Notes under the pieces: generated by a model
What the model was told of the DNA's origin: nothing
The model's input: only the letters and a program-made list of their open reading frames with translations
Database searches by the model: none
Assembly (NCBI RefSeq): GCF_019375475.1
Contig: NZ_JAHXGQ010000001.1
Span: 1,116,001 to 1,180,000 of the forward strand
DNA length: 64,000 nucleotides
Direction: 5' to 3'
Origin: Saccharothrix obliqua
GTDB taxonomy: Bacteria; Actinomycetota; Actinomycetes; Mycobacteriales; Pseudonocardiaceae
In this document: piece after piece, positions 35,830 to 45,331 of the stretch
Position numbering within the stretch: position 1 is the stretch's first letter
How the letters are laid out: the number at the start of each line of letters is the position of its first letter
Position numbers and translations under genes: made by a program

Positions 35830-35865
35830 CCAGATCTATCGGCCGTCCAGATCCTGGGAGAAGCG

Positions 35866-37278
35866 ATGAGCCGCACGCTCGCGGAGAAGGTGTGGGAAGC
35901 ACACGTGGTGCGCCACGGCAGTGGTGCGGAGCCCGATCTGCTCTACATCGACCTCCACCTGCTGCACGAAGTGACCAGCCCACAGGCGTTCGACGGGTTG
36001 CGCCTGGCGGGCCGCCGCATCCGCCGCCCCGACCTCACCATCGCCACCGAGGACCACAACGTCCCCACGGTCGACATCGAACTGCCGATCGCCGACCCGG
36101 TGTCGCGGACGCAGGTCGAGACGCTGCGGAAGAACTGCGCCGAGTTCGGCGTCCGGCTGCACCCGATGGGCGACGCCGAGCAGGGCATCGTCCACGTGGT
36201 CGGGCCGCAGCTCGGCCTGACCCAGCCGGGCATGACGGTCGTCTGCGGTGACAGCCACACGTCCACGCACGGCGCGTTCGGCGCGCTGGCGTTCGGCATC
36301 GGCACGTCCGAGGTCGAGCACGTGATGGCCACGCAGACGTTGCCGCTGAGGCCGTTCAAGACCATGGCCGTCACCGTCGAGGGCGCCCTCAAGCCCGGTG
36401 TCACGGCGAAGGACGTCATCCTCGCGGTCATCGCGAAGATCGGCACCGGTGGCGGTCAGGGGTACGTGCTGGAGTACCGGGGGAGCGCGATCGAGGCGCT
36501 GTCCATGGAAGCCCGCATGACCATCTGCAACATGTCGATCGAAGCCGGCGCGCGTGCCGGGATGATCGCGCCGGACCGCACCACGTTCGACTACCTCAAG
36601 GGGCGTCCGCACGCCCCGACCGGCGCGGACTGGGACGCCGCCGTCGCGTACTGGGAGTCCCTGCGCACCGACGAGGGCGCGGAGTTCGACGCCGAGGTCG
36701 TCCTCGACGCGGACGAGCTGACGCCGTTCGTCACGTGGGGCACCAACCCCGGCCAGGGCCTGCCGCTGGGCGACCGCGTGCCCGACCCGGAGACCATCGT
36801 CGACGAGAACGAGCGGGTCGCCGCGGAGAAGGCGCTGGCGTACATGGGGCTGGCGCCCGGCACGCCGCTGCGCGACATCCACGTCGACACCGTCTTCCTC
36901 GGGTCGTGCACGAACGGCCGCATCGAGGACCTGCGTGCGGCGGCGGACGTCCTGCGCGGTCAGCGGGTCGCCGACGGCGTCCGGATGCTGGTGGTGCCCG
37001 GCTCCATGCGGGTCCGGGCGCAGGCCGAGGCCGAGGGCCTGCACGAGGTGTTCCTGGCCGCCGGCGCCGAATGGCGGCAGGCGGGGTGCTCGATGTGCCT
37101 GGGCATGAACCCCGATCAGCTCAAGCCCGGTGAGCGCAGCGCGTCCACCTCCAACCGCAACTTCGAGGGCAGGCAGGGCAAGGGTGGCCGCACCCACCTG
37201 GTTTCGCCACTCGTGGCCGCCGCGACCGCCGTGCGCGGCACCCTGTCGTCCCCCGCCGACCTGGTTTCGAGGAGCTAG
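35866..37278 (+). CDS. leuC: 3-isopropylmalate dehydratase, large subunit
   Basis: 470 residues from the ATG at 35866 (GGGAGAAG upstream). Aconitase-family iron-sulfur enzyme that isomerises 2- to 3-isopropylmalate together with LeuD. Cluster cysteines Cys348 (GSCTNGR), Cys408 and Cys411 ([11 protein letters not shown]); substrate region [15 protein letters not shown] and ATEDHNVPT. Forms an operon with leuD 5 bp downstream. Confidence 0.97.
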   Translation: MSRTLAEKVWEAHVVRHGSGAEPDLLYIDLHLLHEVTSPQAFDGLRLAGRRIRRPDLTIATEDHNVPTVDIELPIADPVSRTQVETLRKNCAEFGVRLHPMGDAEQGIVHVVGPQLGLTQPGMTVVCGDSHTSTHGAFGALAFGIGTSEVEHVMATQTLPLRPFKTMAVTVEGALKPGVTAKDVILAVIAKIGTGGGQGYVLEYRGSAIEALSMEARMTICNMSIEAGARAGMIAPDRTTFDYLKGRPHAPTGADWDAAVAYWESLRTDEGAEFDAEVVLDADELTPFVTWGTNPGQGLPLGDRVPDPETIVDENERVAAEKALAYMGLAPGTPLRDIHVDTVFLGSCTNGRIEDLRAAADVLRGQRVADGVRMLVVPGSMRVRAQAEAEGLHEVFLAAGAEWRQAGCSMCLGMNPDQLKPGERSASTSNRNFEGRQGKGGRTHLVSPLVAAATAVRGTLSSPADLVSRS

Positions 37279-37283
37279 CCCGC

Positions 37284-37886
37284 ATGGAAGCGTTCACCAC
37301 CCACACCGGGGTCGGCGTGCCGCTGCGCCGGTCCAACGTGGACACCGACCAGATCATCCCCGCCGTCTACCTCAAGCGCGTCACCCGCTCGGGGTTCGAG
37401 GACGGCCTGTTCGCCGCCTGGCGCGGCGACGAGGGCTTCGTCCTCAACCAGGAGCCGTTCCGGGCGGGCAGCGTGCTGGTCGCCGGGCCCGACTTCGGCA
37501 CCGGTTCGTCCCGCGAGCACGCCGTGTGGGCGTTGATGGACTACGGCTTCCGGGTGGTCATCTCCTCCCGGTTCGCCGACATCTTCCGGGGCAACGCCGG
37601 CAAGCAGGGCCTCGTGGCCGCCCAGTGCGAGCAGTCCGATGTCGAATTGCTCTGGAAGGTCCTGGAGAACGACCCCGGCACCCCGGTGACCGTCGACCTG
37701 ACGAAGAACACCGTTGTGGCGAAGGACTTCACCGCCCCCTTCACCATCGACGAGTACACCCGCTGGCGGCTGCTGGAGGGTTTGGACGACATCGCCCTGA
37801 CCCTGCGGCACGCCGATGACATCACCACGTTCGAGCGGAACCGGGCCGGTTGGTTGCCCACCACCGAACCGGTGCCCGTGCGGTAG
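37284..37886 (+). CDS. leuD: 3-isopropylmalate dehydratase, small subunit
   Basis: 200 residues. Swivelling-domain signatures: [35 protein letters not shown] and [18 protein letters not shown]. Complements LeuC; same transcript. Confidence 0.97.
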   Translation: MEAFTTHTGVGVPLRRSNVDTDQIIPAVYLKRVTRSGFEDGLFAAWRGDEGFVLNQEPFRAGSVLVAGPDFGTGSSREHAVWALMDYGFRVVISSRFADIFRGNAGKQGLVAAQCEQSDVELLWKVLENDPGTPVTVDLTKNTVVAKDFTAPFTIDEYTRWRLLEGLDDIALTLRHADDITTFERNRAGWLPTTEPVPVR

Positions 37887-37893
37887 CCGGACG

Positions 37894-37930
37894 GGGCCGG
37901 ATTCTCCGCCTGCCAGCGGGAATCCGGTCC
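37894..37930 (+). terminator. Terminator of leuCD
   Basis: GGGCCGGATTC pairs with GAATCCGGTCC (one G-U), with an inner CCGC/GCGG pairing; 8 bp after the leuD stop. No U tract. Confidence 0.75.
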
Positions 37931-37976
37931 CGGACCGGCCGTCCGGGGCCCATCCGGCGTCCCTCGACAGGTCGTA

Positions 37977-38049
37977 ATTGCCCACGCCACAACGAAAAAT
38001 CTGGCGTGGCGATTGGTATTTCCTTGCATATGGGCTTACCGTGGGCAAT
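37977..38049 (+). promoter_or_regulatory. AT-rich promoter region of hupB with nested inverted repeats
   Basis: ATTGCCCACG (37977-37986) and CGTGGGCAAT (38040-38049) are perfect inverted repeats 53 bp apart; inside, CACGCCA (37983-37989) and TGGCGTG (38002-38008) form a second pair around AACGAAAAATC. The region has the lowest GC nearby and ends 45 bp before the hupB start. Exact -10/-35 are not clear. Confidence 0.45.
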
Positions 38050-38094
38050 CAGTCGGCCCGACTAGGGCCGTGAGCGTCCTGGGAGGGACTGAAG

Positions 38095-38769
38095 GTGAAC
38101 AAGGCCCAGCTCATCGAGGCGCTCGCCGAGCGCCTTGGCGACAAGAAGAACGCCGCCGCCGCCGTTGACGGCATCGTCGACGTCATCGTCCGCAGCGTCC
38201 ACAAGGGCGAGAAGGTCAACATCACCGGCTTCGGTGTCTTCGAGAAGCGTGCCCGCGCGGCCCGCACCGCTCGCAACCCGCGCACCGGTGAGACCGTGAA
38301 GGTCAAGAAGACCAACGTCCCCGCGTTCCGCGCCGGGACGATGTTCAAGGACGTCATCAGCGGTACGAAGAAGCTGCCGAAGGTGGCCGCCGCCAAGCCC
38401 GCGGCCAAGACGGCCGCCGCTGCGAAGTCCGCCGCCTCCACCAAGGCTCCGGCGACCCGCAGCACCACCGCGCGCACCACCACGACGCGCGCGACGCGCA
38501 GCACCACCGCGCGCACGGCCGCGGCCGCGACCAAGGCGCCGGCCACCCGCCGGACCACCGCGGCCACGAAGCCGGCCGCCGCCAAGGCCCCGGCCGCGGC
38601 GAAGGCGACCACGGCCAAGGCGGCCACGACCAAGGCCGCCGCCCCGAAGGCCGCGGCGGCGAAGAAGCCCGCCGCCGCCAAGGCGACGACGGCGAAGGCC
38701 ACCACGACCGCGGCGAAGACCACCGCGGCCAAGAAGCCGGCCACCCGGAAGGCCGCGCCGAAGAAGTGA
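38095..38769 (+). CDS. hupB: HU-type nucleoid protein with long Lys/Ala-rich C-terminal tail
   Basis: 224 residues; GTG start with GGGAGGG. Residues 1-90 are a standard HU fold ([40 protein letters not shown] with the DNA-contacting arm). Residues 100-224 are a histone H1-like tail of AAK, KPAA, TTAK and ATR repeats, as in mycobacterial HupB and Streptomyces HupS. The tail binds DNA or RNA nonspecifically and is often post-translationally modified (family knowledge). Gene order leuCD-hupB-mutT1-ppk is as in mycobacteria. Confidence 0.96.
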   Translation: MNKAQLIEALAERLGDKKNAAAAVDGIVDVIVRSVHKGEKVNITGFGVFEKRARAARTARNPRTGETVKVKKTNVPAFRAGTMFKDVISGTKKLPKVAAAKPAAKTAAAAKSAASTKAPATRSTTARTTTTRATRSTTARTAAAATKAPATRRTTAATKPAAAKAPAAAKATTAKAATTKAAAPKAAAAKKPAAAKATTAKATTTAAKTTAAKKPATRKAAPKK

Positions 38770-38834
38770 GGCCGAGGCGGAAGTGACGCCACGCCGGGCT
38801 TCGGCCCGGCACGGCAAGCGGTGCCCACGCGCTC

Positions 38835-38864
38835 AGGGCCCGGTGCGGACGCGTACCGGGCCCT
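38835..38864 (+). terminator. Terminator of hupB
   Basis: Perfect 10-bp stem AGGGCCCGGT / ACCGGGCCCT with a 10-nt loop, 65 bp after the stop. Confidence 0.75.
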
Positions 38865-38898
38865 AAGCGTGTCCGCACCAAGGAGCCCCAAGAGTGTC

Positions 38899-38973
38899 CG
38901 CACGGTGGAGCTGTGCCGGCAACCGCACGGTGGAGCTGTGCCGGCAACCGCATGGCGGAGCCGTGCCGACAAC
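38899..38973. repeat. 25-bp tandem repeat, three copies
   Basis: CGCACGGTGGAGCTGTGCCG plus GCAAC (25 bp) is exact at 38899 and 38924; the third copy at 38949 has five substitutions. Located in the non-coding gap between hupB and mutT1. Confidence 0.9.
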
Positions 38974-39019
38974 GGAGTCGTGCCCGGGGTGTCGGACATC
39001 GGGTCTGCCCGCGGACCGG

Positions 39020-39125
39020 CATTCGGGTCCGTGCTCCGCGGTCTCATCGGGCATTCGGGGGCGCCGGGCCATTCGGGTTGCCGGAGCATTCGGCCGACCG
39101 GCCATTCGGGTGCCGGGGCATTCGG
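39020..39125. repeat. Iteron-like array of six CATTCGG motifs
   Basis: CATTCGG, usually within GCATTCGGG or GCCATTCGGG, occurs at 39020, 39052, 39070, 39087, 39103 and 39119: spacings 32, 18, 17, 16, 16. A degenerate CATCGGG at 39045 partly fills the larger gap. The rest of the gap up to 39483 contains CATTCCCG/CATTCCGG variants and no gene I can support. Confidence 0.75.
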
Positions 39126-39483
39126 GCCCGCTCGGCGGTAACCCATCAGCCGCCGATGGGAACACACCGTTGTGGCGGCGGGAGTGCCCGCACACCAAAT
39201 CGGAACCGAGACGTTCCCCGGTCGTGCCCGCGGCGTTCCGACCGGTCGCGCCGGGACATTCCCGCCACGCACCCGCGCCGCGCGGGCGCGTTCCGCGCGG
39301 CGTGGTGGAGTCGGGCTGGGTGGCCTGTGGGCGGCGCCGGGGGCACGTGCCGGACAAGGAGAGCGGGTGGGTCGCACGGGAGCGCCTGCGGGTCGCTGAG
39401 GCCGCATTCCGGAGCGTGCCCGCGGGCGCACTCGTTCGGCCCAGCGCGTACCGCGAACGAACCCGGTGGGCGGTCGGCGTCGA

Positions 39484-40398
39484 CTACGGACGGGGCGCGG
39501 GCAGGGGGCTCGGGAGGTAGTGCGCGCCGACCAGGCGGGGCCACCCGGACGAGTCGTCCGAAGTGGACCACCCCGGCTCCGGCCGGCGGAACGCGAGCAG
39601 CCACAGGCTGCCCTTCTTGCACGGCACGTCGCCCACCGCCAGGCCGGACAACGACGCCAGCGCCGACACCAGGTCCGGTATGACGCCGCCCTGGCTGGAC
39701 ACCACCGGCACGCCCACGCCGTCCGCCACCTCCAGCAACCGCACCAGGCCCGCCTCGCGGTCCGGCCAGTAGCCCTCCTCGGACAGCCGGGGTTCCAGCA
39801 GCACGCCGACGCCGAGGTCGTCCGCCACCCCCTGCACGGTCTCCACGCACCGCACCCGCGGCGCGGAGTGCACGCGGGACGGCGACCACAGCGGCAGCAG
39901 GGCGCGCAGGCCCTCCGCCTGCCGCCAGCCGGCCGAACTCAGCGGGCGCAGGTCGTCGTCGCCCGGCCAGTGGTCCCGCTTGCCCGCCTTGGCGTGCCGC
40001 ACCAGCAGCACGGTCGCCAGGTCCGCGGGCTGCGCGGCGAACTCCGCCAGCACCGCGCGGTCGGTGTCCCGGGTGACCAGTCGCGCCGCCTCCGCCACCG
40101 GCAGCCAGCGCAGCTCGTCCACCTCGTCGTTCGGCTCGAACGCGCCGTCGACCGCCCGCGCGCTGAAGAAGTCCACCACCTTCGGCTTGCCGAACGCGGA
40201 GTAGGACACGGTCTTCAGGTGCCTGCCGAGGACACCGCGGTAACCGGTCTCCTCCCACACCTCCCGCACGGCCGCCGCGGGCGTCGTCTCGCCCGCGTCG
40301 AGCTTCCCCTTGGGCAGCGACCAGTCGTCGTACCGCGGCCGGTGCACGACGGCCACGAGGCCGTCCCGCCACAGGACCGCGCCCGCCGCGCGGATCAC
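39484..40398 (-). CDS. mutT1: MutT1-type Nudix hydrolase fused to a histidine phosphatase
   Basis: 304 residues. The GTG start at 40398 overlaps the ppk stop (GTGA). N-terminal Nudix domain with the Nudix box from GKLDAGE to REVWEETGY at about residues 36-58. C-terminal histidine-phosphatase domain with RHG-like LLVRHAKAG near residue 135 and a second catalytic His position replaced by SSQGGVIP (the usual SHG). In mycobacteria this two-domain MutT1 hydrolyses 8-oxo-dGTP/GTP and diadenosine polyphosphates. Coupling to ppk suggests a link of nucleotide-pool cleaning with polyphosphate metabolism. Minor oddity: the late S-H-x motif reads SSQGG, so one phosphatase His may be absent. Confidence 0.9.
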   Translation of the reverse strand: MIRAAGAVLWRDGLVAVVHRPRYDDWSLPKGKLDAGETTPAAAVREVWEETGYRGVLGRHLKTVSYSAFGKPKVVDFFSARAVDGAFEPNDEVDELRWLPVAEAARLVTRDTDRAVLAEFAAQPADLATVLLVRHAKAGKRDHWPGDDDLRPLSSAGWRQAEGLRALLPLWSPSRVHSAPRVRCVETVQGVADDLGVGVLLEPRLSEEGYWPDREAGLVRLLEVADGVGVPVVSSQGGVIPDLVSALASLSGLAVGDVPCKKGSLWLLAFRRPEPGWSTSDDSSGWPRLVGAHYLPSPLPAPRP

Positions 40399-42668
40399 GC
40401 GAGTGCGCGGTGCGCGCGCAGCAGCTCGGTCTGGTGGTCGCGCACCCGCGTGCCGTCCGAGGGGAACGCCTCCCACTCGCCGTCCGGTCGCAGCACCCAG
40501 CACCGGGTGGTCGGCTCCAGCGCCGAGTCCATCACGTCGTCCAGCTGCGCGGTGAGCTTCGGGTCCGTCACGCGCAGCATCACCTCGACCCGGCGGTCCA
40601 GGTTGCGGTGCATCATGTCGGCGCTGCCGATCCAGTGCTCGCCGCACCCGACGAAGTGCACCACCCGCGAGTGCTCCAGGAACCGGCCCAGGATCGACCG
40701 CACGTGGATGTTCTCCGACAGGCCCTTGATGCCCGGCTTGAGCGCGCACACCCCGCGCACCACCACCTCCACCGGCACACCCGCCTGGGACGCGCGGTAG
40801 AGGGAATCGATGATCTGCTCGTCCACCAGCGAGTTCACCTTGAGCCGCACGCCCGCGCGCTCACCCGCGCGCGCCAGCTCCACCTCCCGCTCGATGCGCT
40901 CCACGATGCCGCGCCGCACGCCGTAGGGCGCGACCAGCAGGCTGCGGTAGTGGTCCTGGCGCGCGTAACCGGTGAGGACGTTGAACAGGTCGGTCAGGTC
41001 CGCGCCGATCGTCGGCTCCGCCGTGAACAGACCGATGTCCTCGTACAGGCGCGCCGTCTTCGGGTTGTAGTTGCCGGTGCCGATGTGGCAGTAGCGCTGG
41101 ATGCGCGAACCCTCCTGGCGCACCACCAACGACGTCTTGCAGTGCGTCTTCAACCCCATGAGGCCGTAGACGACGTGCACGCCCTCCTTCTCCAGCGCCC
41201 GCGCCCACTTGATGTTCGCCTGCTCGTCGAACCGGGCCTTGATCTCCACCAGCGCGACGACCTGCTTGCCCGCCGCGGCGGCGTCGATGAGCGCGTCCAC
41301 GATCGGGGAGTCACCCGATGTGCGGTAGAGCGTCTGCTTGATCGCGAGCACCTGCGGGTCGGCGGCTGCCTGCTCGATGAACCGCTGCACGGACGTGGAG
41401 AACGAGTCGTACGGGTGATGCACCAGCACGTCACCCTCGCGCAGGGTGGCGAAGATGCTCTTCGGGGTCTCGCGCTCGCCGAACGCGGGCGGCGTCGCGG
41501 GCACGAACGGCGCGTCCTTGAGCTGCTTGCGGTCCACGCCGTACAGCTGCCACAGGCACGACAGGTCCAGCAGGCCGGGCACCTGGACGACGTCGTGCGG
41601 GTCGACCTCCAGCTCCCGCAGCAGCCGCTCCAGCATGTGCTCGGTCATGTCGTCGGCGATCTCCAGCCGGACCGGCGGGCCGAACCGCCGCCGCATGAGT
41701 TCCCGCTCCAGCGACTTCAGCAGGTCCTCGTCGCGGTCCTCGTCGACCTCCAGGTCCGCGTTGCGGGTGACCCGGAAGGCGTGGTGCTCGATGATGTCCA
41801 TGCCCGCGAACAGCTCGCCCAGGTGCGCGGAGATCAGCTCCTCCAGCGGCAGGAACGTCGCGGTCGGACTGGTCCGGTCGTGCTCGACGCGGACCAGGCG
41901 CGGCACGTTGTCCGGCACCTTGATGCGCGCGAACCGCTCCGCGCCGCCCTCGGGGTCCCGCACCGTCACGGCCAGGTTCAGCGACAGGCCGGAGATGTAG
42001 GGGAACGGGTGTGCGGCGTCCACGGCGAGCGGCGTCAGCACCGGGAACACCTGGTCGGTGAAGTAGTTGGCCAGCCGCAGCTTCTCGAAGTCGGTGAGCT
42101 GCGTCCACGACACGATGCTGATGGCGTGCTTCTCCAGCTCCGGCCGCACGTGGTCGAGGAACGCGCGGGCGTGCTGCTCGACCAGCTCCTGCGTGCGCTT
42201 GGAGATGGCGGCGAGCTGTTCGCGCGGCGTGAGGCCGTCCGCGCTGCGCACCGACAGGCCCGTCTCGTCGCGGCGCTTCAGGCCCGCCACGCGCACCATG
42301 TAGAACTCGTCCAGGTTCGACGCGAAGATCGCCAGGAACTTCGCCCGCTCCAGCAGCGGTTGCGAGGAGTCCTCGGCGAGCGCGAGCACGCGGGCGTTGA
42401 AGTCCAGCCACGACAGCTCGCGGTTGAAGTACCGGTCGTCCGGCAGGTCCGCCTGCTGCTCGGTGGAGGCGGTGGCGGCCGGCGGTGAACTCGGGAACGA
42501 CCGCTGCGTCGACTCGGCCGGCGGCGCCGCGGCCGCGGGGGTGGCGCGGCGGGCGGCGGGACGGGGACGACGGCGTGGCGTGCTCGCGGAGGTCTGGGTC
42601 CGCGGCGTCCTCGTGCGTCGCTTCGGCGCGGGCTGGTCGGGGTTGTTGTCCGTGCTCACGATGCGCAT
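40395..42668 (-). CDS. ppk: Polyphosphate kinase 1
   Basis: 757 residues. A basic, Pro/Ala/Thr-rich N-terminal extension of about 75 residues precedes the conserved fold ([40 protein letters not shown]). The autophosphorylated His is His528 in [10 protein letters not shown]. Reversibly transfers the gamma phosphate of ATP to polyphosphate. First gene of a ppk-mutT1 unit. Confidence 0.97.
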   Translation of the reverse strand: MRIVSTDNNPDQPAPKRRTRTPRTQTSASTPRRRPRPAARRATPAAAAPPAESTQRSFPSSPPAATASTEQQADLPDDRYFNRELSWLDFNARVLALAEDSSQPLLERAKFLAIFASNLDEFYMVRVAGLKRRDETGLSVRSADGLTPREQLAAISKRTQELVEQHARAFLDHVRPELEKHAISIVSWTQLTDFEKLRLANYFTDQVFPVLTPLAVDAAHPFPYISGLSLNLAVTVRDPEGGAERFARIKVPDNVPRLVRVEHDRTSPTATFLPLEELISAHLGELFAGMDIIEHHAFRVTRNADLEVDEDRDEDLLKSLERELMRRRFGPPVRLEIADDMTEHMLERLLRELEVDPHDVVQVPGLLDLSCLWQLYGVDRKQLKDAPFVPATPPAFGERETPKSIFATLREGDVLVHHPYDSFSTSVQRFIEQAAADPQVLAIKQTLYRTSGDSPIVDALIDAAAAGKQVVALVEIKARFDEQANIKWARALEKEGVHVVYGLMGLKTHCKTSLVVRQEGSRIQRYCHIGTGNYNPKTARLYEDIGLFTAEPTIGADLTDLFNVLTGYARQDHYRSLLVAPYGVRRGIVERIEREVELARAGERAGVRLKVNSLVDEQIIDSLYRASQAGVPVEVVVRGVCALKPGIKGLSENIHVRSILGRFLEHSRVVHFVGCGEHWIGSADMMHRNLDRRVEVMLRVTDPKLTAQLDDVMDSALEPTTRCWVLRPDGEWEAFPSDGTRVRDHQTELLRAHRALA

Positions 42669-42755
42669 TGTCCCTCACATTGGAGGGCGCCGCGCTCATC
42701 GCGACCGACGAGCGGATGAACTCCGCGTCACATGTGAGCGGTCGGCGCAGCCGCG

Positions 42756-42977
42756 TCAGACCGGACGGCGCACCGCCGTGACCGCGCCTCCCGGCGCGCG
42801 TTCCACGGTCACCCGCTGACCGGGTCGCAGCACCCGCCAGCCGCCCGCCGCGACCGCGTCCGCCGGCACGTCGACGAGCACGCCGTCGTCACGCAGCACG
42901 GTCGCCGAGCCGTCCGCGTGGTGCGTGCTCACCGTCGCCTGTTCGGCCGCCCGCTGCCGAGGTTCCCGCTCCGCCAC
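42756..42977 (-). CDS. Small cold-shock/OB-like protein
   Basis: 73 residues from the GTG at 42977, chosen because a -10 box TAGCGT (42991 to 42986 on the minus strand) lies 8 nt upstream. The core DGSATVLRDDGVLVDVPADA and RPGQRVTVER has the beta pattern of small cold-shock-domain-like proteins of actinobacteria. Nucleic-acid binding is possible but inferred. It is 87 bp upstream of ppk on the same strand. Confidence 0.6.
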   Translation of the reverse strand: MAEREPRQRAAEQATVSTHHADGSATVLRDDGVLVDVPADAVAAGGWRVLRPGQRVTVERAPGGAVTAVRRPV

Positions 42978-42985
42978 GGCGGACA

Positions 42986-42991
42986 ACGCTA
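42986..42991 (-). promoter_or_regulatory. -10 box TAGCGT of the small CSD-like gene
   Basis: On the minus strand TAGCGT is followed by 8 nt and the GTG start; same hexamer as at 4811 and 5799. Confidence 0.45.
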
Positions 42992-43067
42992 GCCGATCGG
43001 GGGTGGTGGCCCGCGTCGCGCACCTGCGACGCTCCGCGATAGGCCCATTACCGAGAGGAGTGGGGGC

Positions 43068-44636
43068 ATGAGGGTTCTGGCAGGGGTGGTCGCCGGGGTG
43101 GTGCTGGGCTTCGTCGGCCTGGGCAGCGCGACGGCGGCACCAGTCCCCGACGCACCCGTGGACCGGCCGGTCGCGGCTCAGGGCAACGGGCTCGCACCGG
43201 CGGCGAAGAACGTCGAGCTGCGCAAGACGATCCCGGACACCGCCGGCGCGATCTCCATCAACTTCGCGCAGTACCGGCACCGGGACGTGGCGTTCGTCAG
43301 CGGGACGTTCGGGCTCAAGACCTACGACGTGACCAAGGCGGACGAGCCGAAGCTGCTCGACCACCTGACCAAGAAGGAGCTGGCGCTGCCCGGTGACGAC
43401 CCGGAGCAGCGGTTCTGGGAGAACGAGGACGTCACCGTCGACGCCAAGCGCAAGCTGGTGTTCCTGGCCCGCGAGCGCACCGCGTTCGGCCGCCAGGCGC
43501 CCGGCGAGCGGCCCACCGGCGTGTACGTCATCTCGGCCGCCGACCCGGGCAACCTCGAACTGCTGAACTTCGCGTCGATGGGCACCGGGCACATCACCAC
43601 GTGCATCAACGACTGCACGTACCTGTGGACCACCGGCTACGACGGCACGCCGTCCACCGACCCGGACACCTACCGCCGTTCCGGCAAGGTGTTCGTCACC
43701 GACCTGCGCGACCCGCGCAACCCGAAGACGTTGCCCACCTACGTCGACCTCAACCGCAACCAGGGCGAGACGCACATGACGCACGACGTCCAGGTGGACG
43801 CGGCGGGCGTGGCGTGGGTGGCGGGCACCGGCGGCACCCGCGGGTACTGGACGAGCGGGTGGCACAAGGACCCGTTGAGCGGCAAGTGGCGTGAGGCGAC
43901 CCCGGTGGACCCGGTGGCGTACGCGGGTGGCGCGGCGCCGAAGCTGGACATGCCCACCTCGTTCGCGCACAACTCGTTCCGCCCGGTCGGCCGGACCCTC
44001 GCGGACGGGCCGCGGCCGAGCCGCGCGCACCCGGCGGGCAGCCTCCTGCTGCACACCGAGGAGGCGTTCGAGTCGGCCACGTGCAAGGACCAGGGCCGGT
44101 TCGTGATCTCGTCGCTGACCGGTTCGACCGGCGGCGAGTCGTGGCGGGCCACCCCGGACAAGCCGTTCACGCTGAAGACGGTCGGCGTGTGGAGCCCGGA
44201 CGACCAGGAGGGCACGCTGCCCGGTCCGGACGTGTTCTGCTCGGCGCACTACTTCGACGTGAAGCAGCGGATCGTCGCCTACTCCTGGTACGAGCAGGGC
44301 ACTCGGTTCCTCGACATCACCGACCCGACCAAGCCGATCCAGGTGGCGTACTGGCGGCCCGAGGGCGCGGTGTCGTGGGCGCCGTACTTCCACCGCGACC
44401 GCGTGTTCGTGGCCGACTTCGGCCGCGGCGTGGAGGTGCTGAAGCTCTCCAAGGGCGCGTACGACGCGCAGGAGACCCACACCAACGTGACGTTGAAGAC
44501 GGCGCCGGCGCAGGCGTCGTTCCGGTCCACCGACGCGCCGCGCAAGCGCTTGCCGCTGGCGCCGGACCCGGACTACGGGTTCGCGTGCCCGATGCTGCGG
44601 GGCGGCGGCTGCGGGGACGGCGCGGCCTGCTGCTGA
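43068..44636 (+). CDS. Secreted LVIVD-type beta-propeller protein
   Basis: 522 residues. Signal peptide LAGVVAGVVLGFVGLGSATA ends near residue 24. The mature part has repeated blades of the LVIVD/SBP56-like kind (VAFVSGTFGLKTYDVTKAD, GKVFVTDLRDPRNPKTL, GTRFLDITDPTKPIQVAYW, VFVADFGRGVEVLKL). The C-terminus is Cys-rich (FACPMLRGGGCGDGAACC), an unusual ending that may form a disulfide knot or bind metal. No enzymatic motif; extracellular adhesion or scaffold role is only a guess. GAGAGGAG Shine-Dalgarno upstream. Confidence 0.8.
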   Translation: MRVLAGVVAGVVLGFVGLGSATAAPVPDAPVDRPVAAQGNGLAPAAKNVELRKTIPDTAGAISINFAQYRHRDVAFVSGTFGLKTYDVTKADEPKLLDHLTKKELALPGDDPEQRFWENEDVTVDAKRKLVFLARERTAFGRQAPGERPTGVYVISAADPGNLELLNFASMGTGHITTCINDCTYLWTTGYDGTPSTDPDTYRRSGKVFVTDLRDPRNPKTLPTYVDLNRNQGETHMTHDVQVDAAGVAWVAGTGGTRGYWTSGWHKDPLSGKWREATPVDPVAYAGGAAPKLDMPTSFAHNSFRPVGRTLADGPRPSRAHPAGSLLLHTEEAFESATCKDQGRFVISSLTGSTGGESWRATPDKPFTLKTVGVWSPDDQEGTLPGPDVFCSAHYFDVKQRIVAYSWYEQGTRFLDITDPTKPIQVAYWRPEGAVSWAPYFHRDRVFVADFGRGVEVLKLSKGAYDAQETHTNVTLKTAPAQASFRSTDAPRKRLPLAPDPDYGFACPMLRGGGCGDGAACC

Positions 44637-44642
44637 GGTGAC

Positions 44643-44671
44643 GCCCGGTGGGCCTCAGCCGCCCACCGGGC
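44643..44671. terminator. Terminator hairpin overlapping the 3' end of cofC
   Basis: GCCCGGTGGGC pairs perfectly with GCCCACCGGGC around a 7-nt loop. It lies just after the propeller gene and includes the last codons of the convergent cofC, so it may serve both genes. Confidence 0.7.
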
Positions 44672-45269
44672 ACAGCACCGCCGAGGAGTGCGGCCCCAGC
44701 CCGAGGCCGGTCGCCAGCTCCAGGTCCTCCGCGGTGTCCACGTCGTTGCGCAGCGACGGCCACGGCCCGAGCAGCGTGCGCGCGTCGCTCGCGTGCGCCT
44801 GCGCCGAACCCGCGCCGAACCGCGGGTCGAGGTCGCCGCCGGGCGCGGACAGCAGCAGCGTCGTGCCCGTGCCCTGGCGGTCCGGGCAGAACGCCCGCCC
44901 GTCCGCGGCGGCCAGGGCGAGCTTCAGCTCGTCGGTCCGCAGCGCGGGCAGGTCGGCCTGGAGCGCGCCCACCACCGAGCGCGGGTCCCGCGCGCGCAGC
45001 ACGCCCGCGCCGAACCGCAGCGCCTCGTTCAACCCCTCCGGACCGGGCAGCGACGGCACGCCGATGGCCCGCAACCGCGCCGCCACCTCCGGGTCGTCCG
45101 TGACGGCCAGCACACCGCGCACCACCGGCAACGCGGCGGAGATGGTGTCCAGGGCGAACGCGAGCGCCAGCGCGGGCCGGTCGTCGGTCACGCCGACCAG
45201 CCGCGTCTTCGCCCGTCGAAGGGTCTTCACCGGCACCACGAGGTCCACGTCGGCACGCACAACAGCCAT
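44655..45269 (-). CDS. cofC: CofC/FbiD guanylyltransferase of coenzyme F420 synthesis
   Basis: 204 residues. Nucleotidyltransferase fold with VDLVVPVKTLRRAKTRL at the N-terminus, VLAVTDDPEVAARLRAIG, ALQADLPALRTDEL and NDVDTAEDLELA at the C-terminus. It activates 2-phospholactate or, in mycobacteria (FbiD), phosphoenolpyruvate with GTP for F420 assembly; which substrate is used cannot be told here. No other F420 gene is in the window. Confidence 0.9.
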   Translation of the reverse strand: MAVVRADVDLVVPVKTLRRAKTRLVGVTDDRPALALAFALDTISAALPVVRGVLAVTDDPEVAARLRAIGVPSLPGPEGLNEALRFGAGVLRARDPRSVVGALQADLPALRTDELKLALAAADGRAFCPDRQGTGTTLLLSAPGGDLDPRFGAGSAQAHASDARTLLGPWPSLRNDVDTAEDLELATGLGLGPHSSAVLCPVGG

Positions 45270-45331
45270 ACTCCCCTGACGGGCTCGCGGCTTCCAGGTG
45301 ACCGCGTGCGACCGGACACGGAGGAGAACAG

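Noticed and set aside
38899-39125. CRISPR array
   Set aside because: The repeats are directly abutting or have 9-11 bp spacers, are not partly palindromic, and no cas gene is present.
38863-39431. Apparent coding of repeated GHSG and PEWP peptides in the hupB-mutT1 gap
   Set aside because: The peptides only reflect the 25-bp and CATTCGG repeats; no start signal or conserved family.
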